A stretch of 64,000 bases of DNA from Paenibacillus sp. JJ-100 (GTDB taxonomy: Bacteria; Bacillota; Bacilli; Paenibacillales; Paenibacillaceae): assembly GCF_948329825.1 (NCBI RefSeq), contig NZ_CAOJCM010000008.1, forward strand, positions 62,001 to 126,000. The letters are read 5' to 3'. Under the pieces are notes generated by a model. It saw nothing but the letters and a program-made list of their open reading frames with translations, searched no databases and was not told where the DNA came from. Within the stretch, counting starts at the first letter, position 1. Every line of letters begins with the position of its first letter. Below, piece after piece: positions 1 to 8,455 of this stretch. The translations under genes and the position numbers were made by a program.

Positions 1-74
1 ATACCGCAGAACAGGATCAGTGTAGGCAAAACAAAAACGGCAATCGTACCTTTATTGGAAAATACAGCGTTCAT
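1..74 (-). CDS. Sugar ABC transporter permease, N-terminal fragment (partial)
   Basis: Only the first 24 or so codons are inside the window. The reading begins MNAVFSNKGTIAVFVLPTLI and runs off the left edge. A short basic and polar N-terminus followed by a hydrophobic stretch is what MalF/UgpA-type permeases show at their first membrane segment. An AGGAG ribosome binding site lies just upstream of the ATG at 74. The gene follows a solute-binding protein gene on the same strand, the usual order in carbohydrate importers. The identity rests on context and on the start of one membrane helix. Confidence 0.6.
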   Translation of the reverse strand, partial: MNAVFSNKGTIAVFVLPTLILFCG

Positions 75-213
75 GACTCTTCTCCTCTCAAAGGCGTGAC
101 CGGGAAACCCCGGACCACGCCTCGTTTGGGCATTCATTTCAGTGTTAACGCAGGTGCCGCTTGCACGAACACAAATTTACCTCAAACCTATCTCCACCTG
201 TTGCCTGTTAAAC

Positions 214-1533
214 CTATAGACTTAGCTCCGTTGGTTTCAGCTGTGCCATCTGTTTGCAGAATTCCTCAGGCGTCACATCACCAGCCAGCAGCTGGGCGAT
301 CAGATTTTTGTGTGCTTCCGCAGACTCGGCTGGCAAGATATTATCCCACCAAGCGATGAACGAGGTTGCCGTTTTCATAATGTCCGCAGCAGACAGATCG
401 AGAGAGGACAGGTTGGAGGTGTCGAGTGAATCCGTCTTCCAGCTTGGCAGTCCCGCTCCCGCGAGAAAACCTTGCGTACCGAGCTGCTCACTCAGATACA
501 TCAAGAACTCCGTAGCTTCCTTCGGGTGCTTAGTTGTTTGGCTGATATAGAATCCGTCAACCGCGCCACCGAAGATCTCGGTGCTTGTGCCTTTGCCATC
601 TTCAAAGATAGGGAACGGGATCACCTTCACTTTGCCTTTGACTGCCGAGGAAGATGGATCTTCAATGCCTGCATTGACCCAGTTGGCCTGGAACATCATC
701 GCTCCTTTGCCTGCATTAAATGCACCAAGCATCTCGTCATAGCTCATACTGAACATGCTGCTGTTAAATGCCCCGGCCTGTGCCAGCTGCTGCATCTTGG
801 TAGCCGCCGCGATAAAATCTGGAGAATCCCACTTGGACGGGTCTTTAAATGCTTCAATCACCGCTGCATTCCCCGCTTGGCGCATCGCGATGATGTCATA
901 CCAGTACATGCCCGGCCAGCGGTCTTTCTCGCCAATTACCGCCGGGGTGATTCCTGCCGCTTTCAGTTTGGTCACAGCGTCCAGCAACTCGTTATATGTA
1001 GTCGGGATTTTGGCACCCGCCTGCTCGAACAGTTCCGTATTCACGTAGAGATTGGCAATGTGTGTGTACACAGGCAGTGTGTAGATTTTGCCATCCATAT
1101 TAATGGCCTCAGCCATCCCCGGACCCATGCGTTCCTTGATATCATCTGTCAGATAACTGGTAATCTCCAGCACGTTACCGGATTGGATATATGGCTGCAT
1201 AAAGCTGCCTCCGCCCATACCGTAGAACAGGTCTGGTGATTCACCGGCTGCAATGGACGTTTTCACTTTAGTTTTGTATTGCTCACCTGTTGTGCCTGTA
1301 CGTTCAACCTGGATGTCGGGATGTTCGCTGTTCCATCTCTCCACGATCTCGGGCAGCAGCTTGGCGGAGGGATCTGTTGTACCAACCGATTGATCCCACA
1401 GCGTCAGCTTAATCTTGCCATTGCTCTCTCCCTGTGCGCCGCCGTCTGACCCGGATGAGCATGCCGCCAGGCTACCTGCAAGCCCCATAGTCAGTAATAG
1501 ACTTAATGATTTCTTGAATAGCGCTCTCATCAT
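214..1533 (-). CDS. Carbohydrate ABC transporter solute-binding lipoprotein
   Basis: The 439-residue precursor has a lipoprotein signal peptide: basic MMRALFKK, a hydrophobic core, and the lipobox LAAC with Cys near residue 25, followed by a Ser/Gly/Asp linker. The mature part reads as a family 1 (MalE/UgpB-like) periplasmic-type binding protein, with a short segment near the start like KLTLWDQSVG and a Trp-rich C-terminal lobe (SFIAWWDN). It would sit on the outer face of the membrane and pass a sugar or oligosaccharide to the permease that begins at 74. A GGGAGG site precedes two adjacent ATGs (1533 and 1530); either could be used. The downstream position relative to a YesMN-type pair suggests control by that system. 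The substrate cannot be read from the sequence. Confidence 0.92.
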   Translation of the reverse strand: MMRALFKKSLSLLLTMGLAGSLAACSSGSDGGAQGESNGKIKLTLWDQSVGTTDPSAKLLPEIVERWNSEHPDIQVERTGTTGEQYKTKVKTSIAAGESPDLFYGMGGGSFMQPYIQSGNVLEITSYLTDDIKERMGPGMAEAINMDGKIYTLPVYTHIANLYVNTELFEQAGAKIPTTYNELLDAVTKLKAAGITPAVIGEKDRWPGMYWYDIIAMRQAGNAAVIEAFKDPSKWDSPDFIAAATKMQQLAQAGAFNSSMFSMSYDEMLGAFNAGKGAMMFQANWVNAGIEDPSSSAVKGKVKVIPFPIFEDGKGTSTEIFGGAVDGFYISQTTKHPKEATEFLMYLSEQLGTQGFLAGAGLPSWKTDSLDTSNLSSLDLSAADIMKTATSFIAWWDNILPAESAEAHKNLIAQLLAGDVTPEEFCKQMAQLKPTELSL

Positions 1534-1669
1534 ATGACCTCCCTGATCTTTTATTGGTTATATCCACATTTTAGTAATTGAGCACGGTGTTCTCCATTTA
1601 GAAAACAGGCATTGACTTGTAATATTCGAACACATATGAAAGCGTGACCAAATCCTGAAATACGTAAGA

Positions 1670-3316
1670 TTAACTTCTAACATTGCGGTACTCGTTCATG
1701 GAGCGGCCGAACTGTTTTTTGAATAACACGCTGAAATAGTGCGGGTCCGGGATACCCACTTGTTCCCCGATCTCATATCCTTTCAAATCGGTCTGCTTCA
1801 GCAGTGATTCGGCCTTCTTCATGCGAAGCTGCGTTAAATATTCAACAAACGTCTGCCCGGTTTCTTTTTTCATCAAACGCCCCAAATGACCCGGACTTAC
1901 ATAAAAAGCCGCAGCTGTACTCGATAACCCCACATCTGCATTGCCCATCTGCTCCTCAAGGTACGCCTTGACCTGATCAATAAGATTCCCTTCCCTGGCC
2001 TGCCGCTTCATCTGAATCAGATCTGCCACTGTACGAACATACTGTTCCAGCATTATTCTCAGGTCGGGTAAATACTCTGACATTAGCATGCTAGCAACAG
2101 CTTCGTTGTTGAACACCTGCTCCCCCTCAAGCTGCTGTTCCATTACTGCACGCTGGCATTCGGTGATTACATCCATAGCTGCCATGCGGAACTGTCCTAC
2201 GGTGGAGAATGGAGCAGACAGGATCTGCTCGAGTCGGGACACAGCTTCTTCCCCTGCACCAACACTAATGCAGAATTGCAGTTGTTGAAGCATTCCTGTA
2301 TCGGAGCAATAAGACTGACTTGGGTCATGACTGTTTATTACGCTGTTTATTACGAGATCCTCGAAGTATATCACCTGATTTTTCCCTACAAACGTCTGAT
2401 ACTCCAGAGCACGACAAGCTTCCCGATATGCCACAGACACCTCTCCCCACCCTGAGTGCGTCTTGCCAATACCAATCGTCACATTGACTTCAATGCCCTC
2501 GGCAGTGAGTGCCTGTTGTAATTTTTCCTGAAGAGGCTCCACCTGAGCAGTCAGACTGGCGTCTGGGGCCGTTGCGAGAATGACAATCCGGTTACGCGTG
2601 TCCATTACGATCACTTTTTGCATATCTGGTTCGTAATAGACCTGAACATGCTTCAACCCCTCCATGCGTAGCAGGATCTGAATCTCCTCTGAGTCTGAGT
2701 GTTTACATTCAGCTTGCTGTTGAACAGAAGCCTCTATCTCTATAACAGCTACCTGAACCTCCAGAATATGAGAAGAGAGGGGAATCCCGAAGAAACGTAC
2801 CTGCTCGCGCACTTCCTCCTCATGCAACACACCCTGCAACCACTGATTCACAAAACGTTCCTTAAGATACGGCAGACTGCGCTTCATCTCCTCCCGCAAC
2901 TTGACCAGTTCATATTCCCTTCCTCTCTCCTGCTCGATAGCGGCTCGCAGCTTCGTGGTAACCTGTACTAATTCAGAAGCCCGGATCGGTTTCAAAATAA
3001 AATCAGATATGCCCAGCTTCACGCTCTGACGTGCATATTCAAATTCATCATGTCCCGTCACCACTACGATTTTGACACTGGGGTAACGGTCCAGAATCAG
3101 TCCACTCAGCTCAATGCCGTCCATCGTGGGCATATAAATATCTGTGAACACGATATCCGGATGCAGTAACTCCACTTGCTCTAATGCCTCCGCAGCATTC
3201 GAGGCCTCACCAACAATCTGCATGCCTTGCTGCTGCCAATCCATGCGCATTCGTAGCAGATTACGGATGAGATACTCGTCATCCACGATTAATACTTTTA
3301 AAAGTTGTTGTTCCAT
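1670..3316 (-). CDS. Response regulator with AraC-type DNA-binding domain (YesN-like)
   Basis: This 548-residue cytoplasmic protein has an N-terminal receiver domain: acidic pair D12-D13, phospho-acceptor D59 in the FTDIYMP motif, and Lys in FILKPI near residue 109. A long middle region of about 300 residues follows, then a C-terminal pair of AraC/XylS helix-turn-helix motifs over roughly the last 100 residues, ending with the typical YFSVLFKKQFG segment. It overlaps the 3' end of the kinase gene by 19 bases, so the two are translationally coupled. It is expected to activate the neighbouring sugar transporter genes when phosphorylated by the kinase. The start has an AAGGGAG site. It resembles Bacillus YesN; the inducing sugar is unknown. 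Confidence 0.92.
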   Translation of the reverse strand: MEQQLLKVLIVDDEYLIRNLLRMRMDWQQQGMQIVGEASNAAEALEQVELLHPDIVFTDIYMPTMDGIELSGLILDRYPSVKIVVVTGHDEFEYARQSVKLGISDFILKPIRASELVQVTTKLRAAIEQERGREYELVKLREEMKRSLPYLKERFVNQWLQGVLHEEEVREQVRFFGIPLSSHILEVQVAVIEIEASVQQQAECKHSDSEEIQILLRMEGLKHVQVYYEPDMQKVIVMDTRNRIVILATAPDASLTAQVEPLQEKLQQALTAEGIEVNVTIGIGKTHSGWGEVSVAYREACRALEYQTFVGKNQVIYFEDLVINSVINSHDPSQSYCSDTGMLQQLQFCISVGAGEEAVSRLEQILSAPFSTVGQFRMAAMDVITECQRAVMEQQLEGEQVFNNEAVASMLMSEYLPDLRIMLEQYVRTVADLIQMKRQAREGNLIDQVKAYLEEQMGNADVGLSSTAAAFYVSPGHLGRLMKKETGQTFVEYLTQLRMKKAESLLKQTDLKGYEIGEQVGIPDPHYFSVLFKKQFGRSMNEYRNVRS

Positions 3317-5376
3317 GATGCAGCTTCTCCCTTCGGGATGATAATGGTTATCGTGGTTCCTTTTCCAATCACACTCTCTAGTTGCAGTCCGTCTTCTCGA
3401 TCATAAAAAATACGCAGCCGCTCCATCGTCCCCCACAGACCAAAGCTTGCATTCATGTTAGCCGTGGGACGGCTCGCTTTGTTCAATGCTGTAAGCTGGA
3501 TCTGCTGCACTTGTTCCTCAGACATCCCCACTCCATCATCCGCAAGGGTTAGCATGACGACGTCCCCCGTTAGCCGGGCCTCGATACGTATCATGCCGGG
3601 GCTGCCTTTGGCGCGAATGCCGTGATATAGGGAATTTTCCACCAGCGGCTGGAGTACGAGCTTTGGAATCATCACCTGCGCACAGTCTGAATCAATGTCG
3701 TACTGTACCTCAACTACGCCCGGATACCGTACCTGCTGAATGGTCAGATAATGACGAACAATCTCAACTTCTTCGCGTAGTGTAATGACTTCATTACCTT
3801 TGCTCACACTCAGACGGTAGTAACTTCCGAGGGCCTCCAGCATCTCGCACACTTTGTCGTTCATACCAGACATTGCAAGGGATGTGATAGAGTCGAGGGT
3901 GTTGTACAAAAAATGTGGCTTGATCTGTGCTTGGAGGGTGTTTAGCTCGGCTCGGCGGATCGTCTGTTGCTCCTGAATCATGCGCCTCAGCATCTCTTCA
4001 ATCTGCTCAATCATCTGGTTGTATCCGCTATAAAGCTGTTCGAATTCGTAACTGTTCAGTTCCACTTGGACTTTGCGGAAGTTACCACTTGGTGCTTTCT
4101 GCATGGATCGGAGTAACTTATGAATCGGCTTGATCACACTGCGAGAGATGATGAATGAACTGATGAAAAAGACAGACCCGTTTACCGCCAGCAGCATGAG
4201 AGCCAGCAAAACCAAGGATTTATTGCGGGTATCTGTGGCACGGTATGGACTCATGCTGATGTACTTCCACTGATCATCACCAGCCGAGCGGTAGGTTACT
4301 GCGTAATCCTGTCCGCCGGAATGCAACGTCACAGAGCCGGAGGGATGCTCCTGAAAGGCTTGCTTTAACTTGACCTGATTCGTCTCTAGAATCTCGTGCA
4401 TCCCTGTCTGCTTTTCAGTACCGAACATGGATGCTTGGGATGCAAAAGACCCTTCTAATTTCGGAGATGCTAGAGATACTGGAGTTGCTGCAAGGACGTT
4501 ATCAAGGGCGTTATATTTTGCAGATGCTGTAGAAGCAGTGTTTATTGAGTTATTGGTTGTAGCGTTTTGGGTGGCATTTGATGTAGCATTTGATGTAGCA
4601 GTTGATGTGGCATTTGTTGCGATGATCTGCAGATGCTCGTCCAAAATAGCCACTTGGAATGAATCAGGTGCAGACAGATTGGCATAAGCCTGGGCAATGG
4701 ATTTCTCTTTGATGTTCATAACAAGAAAACCCAGCGGCGCTGTATCATCCAAGTCTCGGATCAAACGAATAAACGAGACCACATTTTCTCCCTCCTCCTT
4801 CTCCTTCTCCTCTTCCCTAGAATTCGAGCGATCGTCTTCATTTTTGCTGTCATTTAACCTAAGTACGTATCGCCCTTTGTAGTTCAAAGCCTGTTCATAC
4901 CAGGGTGCATCCTGCACATTCGCTTCGAGAAACATAGGCCACTCCTGTGTCCCGACCGAAAAGCGATGCCCCGAATTGTCGTAGATGTAGACCGAATCAA
5001 TAATTGGTACCGCTTGCATAAGATTAGTCAGATACGAGCTAACCTTGGATTGGGTCTGCAAATTGGAGTACACATTACCCTGACGAAGCAGGTTCTGCAG
5101 ATTGGGATCAGAGAATATCATTTTCGAATAATTGTTGACGTTCTCGATCATGAGGTTCACATTCGTCTGGATTGACGTAATCGTCTGCAGCGATGCTTCA
5201 TTGATTTTCTGCTGCGCGTCATTTTCCGAAATGCGGTTCAGCACCAGTGCACTAAACGCTACCGTTAGCAGAATAATGACAAAGTACGCAAAGGGGATTT
5301 TAAAGGCGAGTGTCTTGGGCTTGCGCTGGATAAACTCTTTCAAGTGAAACTTTAGATGAAACTTCCTTTTCAACAT
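3298..5376 (-). CDS. Membrane sensor histidine kinase (YesM-like)
   Basis: The 692-residue kinase has one membrane segment near residues 20-45 (AYFVIILLTVAFSALVL), a large extracellular sensor region, a second membrane segment near residue 390, a HAMP region, a His_kinase box (QAQIKPHFLYNTLDSI, with phospho-acceptor His) and a C-terminal ATPase domain with LADDGVGM. This is the LytS/YesM family that pairs with YesN-type regulators, and the next gene overlaps it. The ATG at 5376 is chosen because a GGGAGGG site lies just before it. An in-frame ATG at 5409 would translate that site as NPWEG and lacks its own. The sensor domain contains an odd run of Asn-Ala-Thr repeats coded by 12-base DNA repeats. 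Confidence 0.9.
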   Translation of the reverse strand: MLKRKFHLKFHLKEFIQRKPKTLAFKIPFAYFVIILLTVAFSALVLNRISENDAQQKINEASLQTITSIQTNVNLMIENVNNYSKMIFSDPNLQNLLRQGNVYSNLQTQSKVSSYLTNLMQAVPIIDSVYIYDNSGHRFSVGTQEWPMFLEANVQDAPWYEQALNYKGRYVLRLNDSKNEDDRSNSREEEKEKEEGENVVSFIRLIRDLDDTAPLGFLVMNIKEKSIAQAYANLSAPDSFQVAILDEHLQIIATNATSTATSNATSNATQNATTNNSINTASTASAKYNALDNVLAATPVSLASPKLEGSFASQASMFGTEKQTGMHEILETNQVKLKQAFQEHPSGSVTLHSGGQDYAVTYRSAGDDQWKYISMSPYRATDTRNKSLVLLALMLLAVNGSVFFISSFIISRSVIKPIHKLLRSMQKAPSGNFRKVQVELNSYEFEQLYSGYNQMIEQIEEMLRRMIQEQQTIRRAELNTLQAQIKPHFLYNTLDSITSLAMSGMNDKVCEMLEALGSYYRLSVSKGNEVITLREEVEIVRHYLTIQQVRYPGVVEVQYDIDSDCAQVMIPKLVLQPLVENSLYHGIRAKGSPGMIRIEARLTGDVVMLTLADDGVGMSEEQVQQIQLTALNKASRPTANMNASFGLWGTMERLRIFYDREDGLQLESVIGKGTTITIIIPKGEAASWNNNF
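4571..4618. repeat. Four tandem 12-base repeats inside the sensor domain of the YesM-like kinase
   Basis: Four units of the form GTGGCATTTGAT or GTAGCATTTGAT lie head to tail in phase with the reading frame. On the coding strand they give repeated Ser/Thr-Asn-Ala-Thr residues in the extracellular domain. More Asn/Thr/Ala-rich sequence flanks the run on both sides. Because the unit is a multiple of three, copy-number changes would keep the frame. Confidence 0.85.
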
Positions 5377-5642
5377 CTGACCCTCCCATGGATTAACATT
5401 TCCGATCATGTAACTCTCTCGGATTTATACAATTGTATATGATATGCCTGAATCTGGAAGGGGGCTTAATATCTTTTATGGACATGTTGCCATACTCTGC
5501 TTCGTGATCGTAGAAATGATGAGGTAGGTAGAGACAAGGTGCATTGAGTATGGATATAGGTGAGACGACAAAAAACGACCTCCACTGTTAGATGTGAAGA
5601 TCGCATCATATTAGAGAAATAAAGGTGGATGGGGAGATTGAA

Positions 5643-6005
5643 TTATAACGAGAACTCAGTGACATCCTTTTTAGAGGCATATTTCAGTGTATAGCTTCCT
5701 TCTTTGCCGTAAGGCATGGTTGCAATTAGAATACGAGTGTAATCCAGACGACTCTCTCGCAGTACTTTTTTGACCAGCGCAATGCCCCGCTCTTCCTCCG
5801 CCACGACACAGAAGATGTTCATCACATATTTGTTCGGATCGGCCATACTGCTCCCTTGGTCACATCCGTCCACCTCTCCCAACTCGTGCTCGTTCAGAGC
5901 AACCTCTAAGTATTCCATTACCTTTTCCTTTAACCACTGATCACGTTTACTGCCTTTCGCACTTTTCAGGGGATATTGCACAACAAGCCAATGTTTTTCG
6001 GCCAT
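5643..6005 (-). CDS. Conserved-looking hypothetical protein, 120 residues
   Basis: I do not recognise this family. The protein is soluble, with no signal peptide or membrane segment. It has an alternating beta/alpha look: WLVVQYPL near residue 6, VMNIFCVVAEEERG near residue 62, RILIATMPYG near residue 92. It ends SYTLKYASKKDVTEFSL. An AGGGAG site is well spaced from the ATG at 6005. A scrap of a second copy of its C-terminus lies about 170 bases upstream (6178-6237), so the gene was probably once duplicated. Its real coding status is supported by the ribosome site, the full-length frame and this paralogous remnant. No function can be proposed. Confidence 0.7.
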   Translation of the reverse strand: MAEKHWLVVQYPLKSAKGSKRDQWLKEKVMEYLEVALNEHELGEVDGCDQGSSMADPNKYVMNIFCVVAEEERGIALVKKVLRESRLDYTRILIATMPYGKEGSYTLKYASKKDVTEFSL

Positions 6006-6177
6006 TTGGGTTCACTCCCTTTTCACTTCAACTGATCTCGAGGCGCTACTAGCACTAATGCTTATCTATTGGGATCATATCATGAATAGGTTTAAGATCT
6101 AAGATCTTATAAATAATCCGTTGATTCTCTTGATTGGTATGAAGACAAATTAGAGCATTTGAATTTCGTACAACCAC

Positions 6178-6237
6178 TCAAATCTTTATATAGCCGATGA
6201 TATCCTTGTCGGCAACATACTTTAGCGTGTAACTTTT
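6178..6237 (-). pseudogene. Remnant of a paralogue of the 120-residue protein (C-terminal 19 codons)
   Basis: Read on the minus strand this stretch gives KSYTLKYVADKDIIGYIKI and a stop. The neighbouring gene ends GSYTLKYASKKDVTEFSL. The match is strong over SYTLKY and KD. Upstream of 6237 the similarity disappears into A+T-rich sequence with stops. It is best read as the surviving tail of a duplicated and mostly deleted gene. Confidence 0.6.
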
Positions 6238-6310
6238 AGCGTGAGATATCTTTATTATTCATTTTATTCATGTTTATTTTATTATTATTTTTAATATTAT
6301 TAAAAAATAG

Positions 6311-6339
6311 TTTAACTTTATTTATAAGTGTGTTATTAT
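6311..6339 (+). promoter_or_regulatory. Promoter for the DUF2089-type gene
   Basis: A -35 element TTTAAC at 6311-6316 and a -10 element TATTAT at 6334-6339 are separated by 17 bases. They sit 22 bases before the start codon at 6361, which itself has a strong GAGGAGGGG ribosome site. The surroundings are very A+T-rich. Confidence 0.6.
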
Positions 6340-6360
6340 CATTTCGAGAGGAGGGGAATT

Positions 6361-6657
6361 ATGGAAAGAGGAGACCTGCCTAACTGGGTACTTTCTTTGG
6401 AAAATGAGGACCTTGAGTTCATAAAGAAGTTTGTTCTCACATCCGGATCCTTAAAAGAGATTGCCAAAATATATGAAGTTTCGTACCCTACAGTTCGAAT
6501 CAAACTCGATCGATTAATTGAGAAGATAAAGGTTAATGAGGTAGAGAAGAATGAAGACTTCATCAAATTTATTAAGAATTTATCCATCGATGACCGGATC
6601 AGTCTGGAAGACGCAAAACTAATTATCGAAAAGTACAAATCAGAAAGGAAAGATTAA
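6361..6657 (+). CDS. DUF2089-type helix-turn-helix protein
   Basis: The 98-residue protein reads as a DUF2089-family member. Its core is LEFIKKFVLTSGSLKEIAKIYEVSYPTVRIKLDRLIEKI, a sigma-factor region 4-like helix-turn-helix (SGSLKEIAKIYEVSYPTVRIKLDRL). The C-terminal half is a charged helical region, likely for dimerisation. The ATG at 6361 is preferred over an earlier in-frame start because GAGGAGGGG lies 5 bases before it. The gene is followed after 2 bases by a small membrane protein gene, so the pair is an operon. In Firmicutes, DUF2089 genes are often beside small membrane proteins and may regulate them; here that is inference. Confidence 0.8.
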   Translation: MERGDLPNWVLSLENEDLEFIKKFVLTSGSLKEIAKIYEVSYPTVRIKLDRLIEKIKVNEVEKNEDFIKFIKNLSIDDRISLEDAKLIIEKYKSERKD

Positions 6658-6659
6658 TT

Positions 6660-6944
6660 ATGACAGATATATACAATCTATTCATCATTGTGGGAATACT
6701 AGCACTTCAGTATTTGCTATCCACTCGAAATCATATTCTTTGGGGGGCACTCATCCCCCTGGGATATATCGCATTCTCTATATGGATGTTGGTCACAGAT
6801 CGATATCAGAGTGTCCTAAGCTTCACACTGTACTTGTTGTTAGGCTTACTCTTCCTGATCTCGGAATGGAATGTAGGTAGAAAATCGCTACAGCAAAAGA
6901 GAAATAAAGAACTTATGAAGATGAGAACCCAAGATATTAAATAA
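6660..6944 (+). CDS. Small membrane protein, 94 residues
   Basis: Three hydrophobic segments are visible: residues about 5-20 (LFIIVGILALQYLL), 27-45 (ILWGALIPLGYIAFSIWMLV) and 52-69 (LSFTLYLLLGLLFLI). A charged, Lys/Arg-rich cytoplasmic tail follows. The ATG at 6660 is 2 bases after the stop of the DUF2089-type gene, so translation is probably coupled; the AAAGGAAAG upstream lies inside that gene. I do not recognise a named family. A terminator-like hairpin follows at 6975-7006. Confidence 0.75.
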   Translation: MTDIYNLFIIVGILALQYLLSTRNHILWGALIPLGYIAFSIWMLVTDRYQSVLSFTLYLLLGLLFLISEWNVGRKSLQQKRNKELMKMRTQDIK

Positions 6945-6960
6945 AGATTTAGCCTGCTTA

Positions 6961-7061
6961 TAGCATAAACAGAGAAACCACCAACCAGAACGCTGATTGA
7001 TGGTTTCTTTCTTGATTCTAATGGAGGCGAACCGTTGCCATACAATACCACAATTCGCCGA
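6961..7061. repeat. Structured direct repeat, copy A (hairpin plus terminator; ends like ssrA)
   Basis: About 100 bases closely resemble 11823-11922. From low to high coordinate the unit holds a terminator hairpin (6975-7006), the bases TGGAGGCGA (7022-7030), which are also the last bases of ssrA read on this strand, and a second hairpin whose arms are near 7026-7035 and 7050-7059. In that second stem, a pair that is mismatched in copy B is a proper C-G pair here, which argues for a selected RNA structure. The copy sits between the small membrane protein gene and the end of the flavoprotein gene. Confidence 0.7.
6975..7006. terminator. Hairpin terminator in repeat copy A, possibly bidirectional
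   Basis: The arms AAACCACCAACCAG and CTGATTGATGGTTT pair around a 4-base loop, with a T-rich run (TTTCTTTCTT) after the plus-strand side. It would end the 6361-6944 operon and may also stop minus-strand transcription from the flavoprotein genes. Confidence 0.65.
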
Positions 7062-7100
7062 TGTGCATTTCCTAGGTAAGAGCCAAACAACGATCCATCT

Positions 7101-8423
7101 TTATACACTATGCCTGCGAAGATGATCAGTAAGTGCCATCGCGGCAGAATAACCGGAGCTCCAGGCCCATTGCAGGTTATAGCCACCGCAATCCCCATCC
7201 ACATCCATCACCTCGCCGGCAAAATAGAGCCCTGGCACAAGCTTCGATTCGAGCGTTCCTTCTTTTAAATCTGTCGTGTCGATGCCGCCAGCTGTCGTTT
7301 GAGCGGCCGGAAAACCATTGGTATCGGTCACGATAAATTCCCACTTCTTCATGAGGCGGCATAACGCCTTTCTAGTTTTCCACGAGAGATCCTGACACAA
7401 CAGATTCTGATCCCGATCGCTGATTCCTGCCTCTTTCAAGAGGACGGGGATCAGCTTCTTGTTCAAGATGCCGATCAGGGAAGCAGCCACCGTCCGGTGT
7501 CCAAACATTCCCCAATGTGTATCGAGAAAATCAATAACCTCTTCCTCAGTTCGGTCTGGCATCATATCCAGCGATAAGATTACCTTTTCTCCCTTTCCAA
7601 GTTGGAATGCAGCCTTTCGGCTTAACTGGAGAATCGGCGGGCCGGAAGCCCCATAATTCGTAAACAGCACCTCTCCATACTCACTTCGGATCACTTCACC
7701 ATTAACGATGATGTGCCCCCATCCTTCGAACTTAACTCCGGTAATTTCCTTCAGATGTGGGCTATCCAGCTTCAATTGGACAATTCCGGGTACAGGATGG
7801 ATCAAGGTATGTCCCAGTCGCTGGGCAAGTGTGTAACCGGAGCCGTCTGTTCCTGTTTTCGGAGCGGTAAGGCCGCCTGTGCAGATGAAGAGATAATCGC
7901 TGGTATAGGTGACCTTCCCCTCTGCCTCCGTCTCGCAATGAATCGTGAATCGTGGATGTTCCTCCGACACGGTAACGTCCAATACTTTGGTTTTGTAGTA
8001 TATCGGAACATTCCGATCTTCCAGGGCAATCCGGAAAACTTCTAACACCGAAGCAGCCTGCAGCGACATCGGGTACATTCGACCATTCTCAATCGCGGTC
8101 AGCGGAAGTCCGAGTGTATTAAAGAAATCGATCGTTTGCCGAACACCAAATTGCCGCAATACAGGCAGCGGAAATTCCTCCTGATTGCTGTGATATTTGA
8201 CTGACAAATTGGCCGCTTCGTCTGCACCTGTCACCGTAGATTGGTTCGTAATATTGCAGCGCCCATTACCAGTCGTTAGGACCTTCTTGCCAAGACGGTC
8301 GTTGCCCTCAATAATCGCAGTATCGATCCCTTGGTCACGAGCAGTAACGGCGGCCATGAGACCTGAGGCGCCTGCACCGATAATAAACAACTTATGGTGC
8401 ATCGTAGATTTCGATTTATACAT
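7101..8423 (-). CDS. HI0933-family FAD-dependent oxidoreductase (paralogue 2)
   Basis: This flavoprotein of about 440 residues begins with a Rossmann dinucleotide-binding motif (FIIGAGASGLMAA, near residues 11-23) and ADP-binding segments such as IIEGNDRLGKKVLTTGNGRCNI. It ends with the family hallmark GLYFAGEVMDVDGDCGGYNLQWAWSSGYSAA. Length and motifs match the YhiN/BaiN (HI0933-like) group, whose physiological substrates are poorly known. It is a tandem paralogue of the gene just upstream. The start at 8423 is chosen because the leader before it aligns base for base with the leader of the paralogue. An in-frame ATG at 8438 sits too close to the GGA of the ribosome site. The gap between the pair is 32 bases, so they are co-transcribed. 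Confidence 0.85.
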   Translation of the reverse strand: MYKSKSTMHHKLFIIGAGASGLMAAVTARDQGIDTAIIEGNDRLGKKVLTTGNGRCNITNQSTVTGADEAANLSVKYHSNQEEFPLPVLRQFGVRQTIDFFNTLGLPLTAIENGRMYPMSLQAASVLEVFRIALEDRNVPIYYKTKVLDVTVSEEHPRFTIHCETEAEGKVTYTSDYLFICTGGLTAPKTGTDGSGYTLAQRLGHTLIHPVPGIVQLKLDSPHLKEITGVKFEGWGHIIVNGEVIRSEYGEVLFTNYGASGPPILQLSRKAAFQLGKGEKVILSLDMMPDRTEEEVIDFLDTHWGMFGHRTVAASLIGILNKKLIPVLLKEAGISDRDQNLLCQDLSWKTRKALCRLMKKWEFIVTDTNGFPAAQTTAGGIDTTDLKEGTLESKLVPGLYFAGEVMDVDGDCGGYNLQWAWSSGYSAAMALTDHLRRHSV

Positions 8424-8455
8424 ATATGTTGAATTCATTCCTTTATCTAATAGCT

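Noticed and set aside
5377..5409. Upstream ATG extension of the YesM-like kinase
   Set aside because: It would translate the ribosome site itself as NPWEG and has no site of its own. The same applies to prs at 58654-58683.
6961..7061. Reading repeats A and B as true tmRNA 3' ends
   Set aside because: Only the terminal TGGAGGCGA is shared; the T-arm with GTTCGA is missing and the stem is of a different kind.
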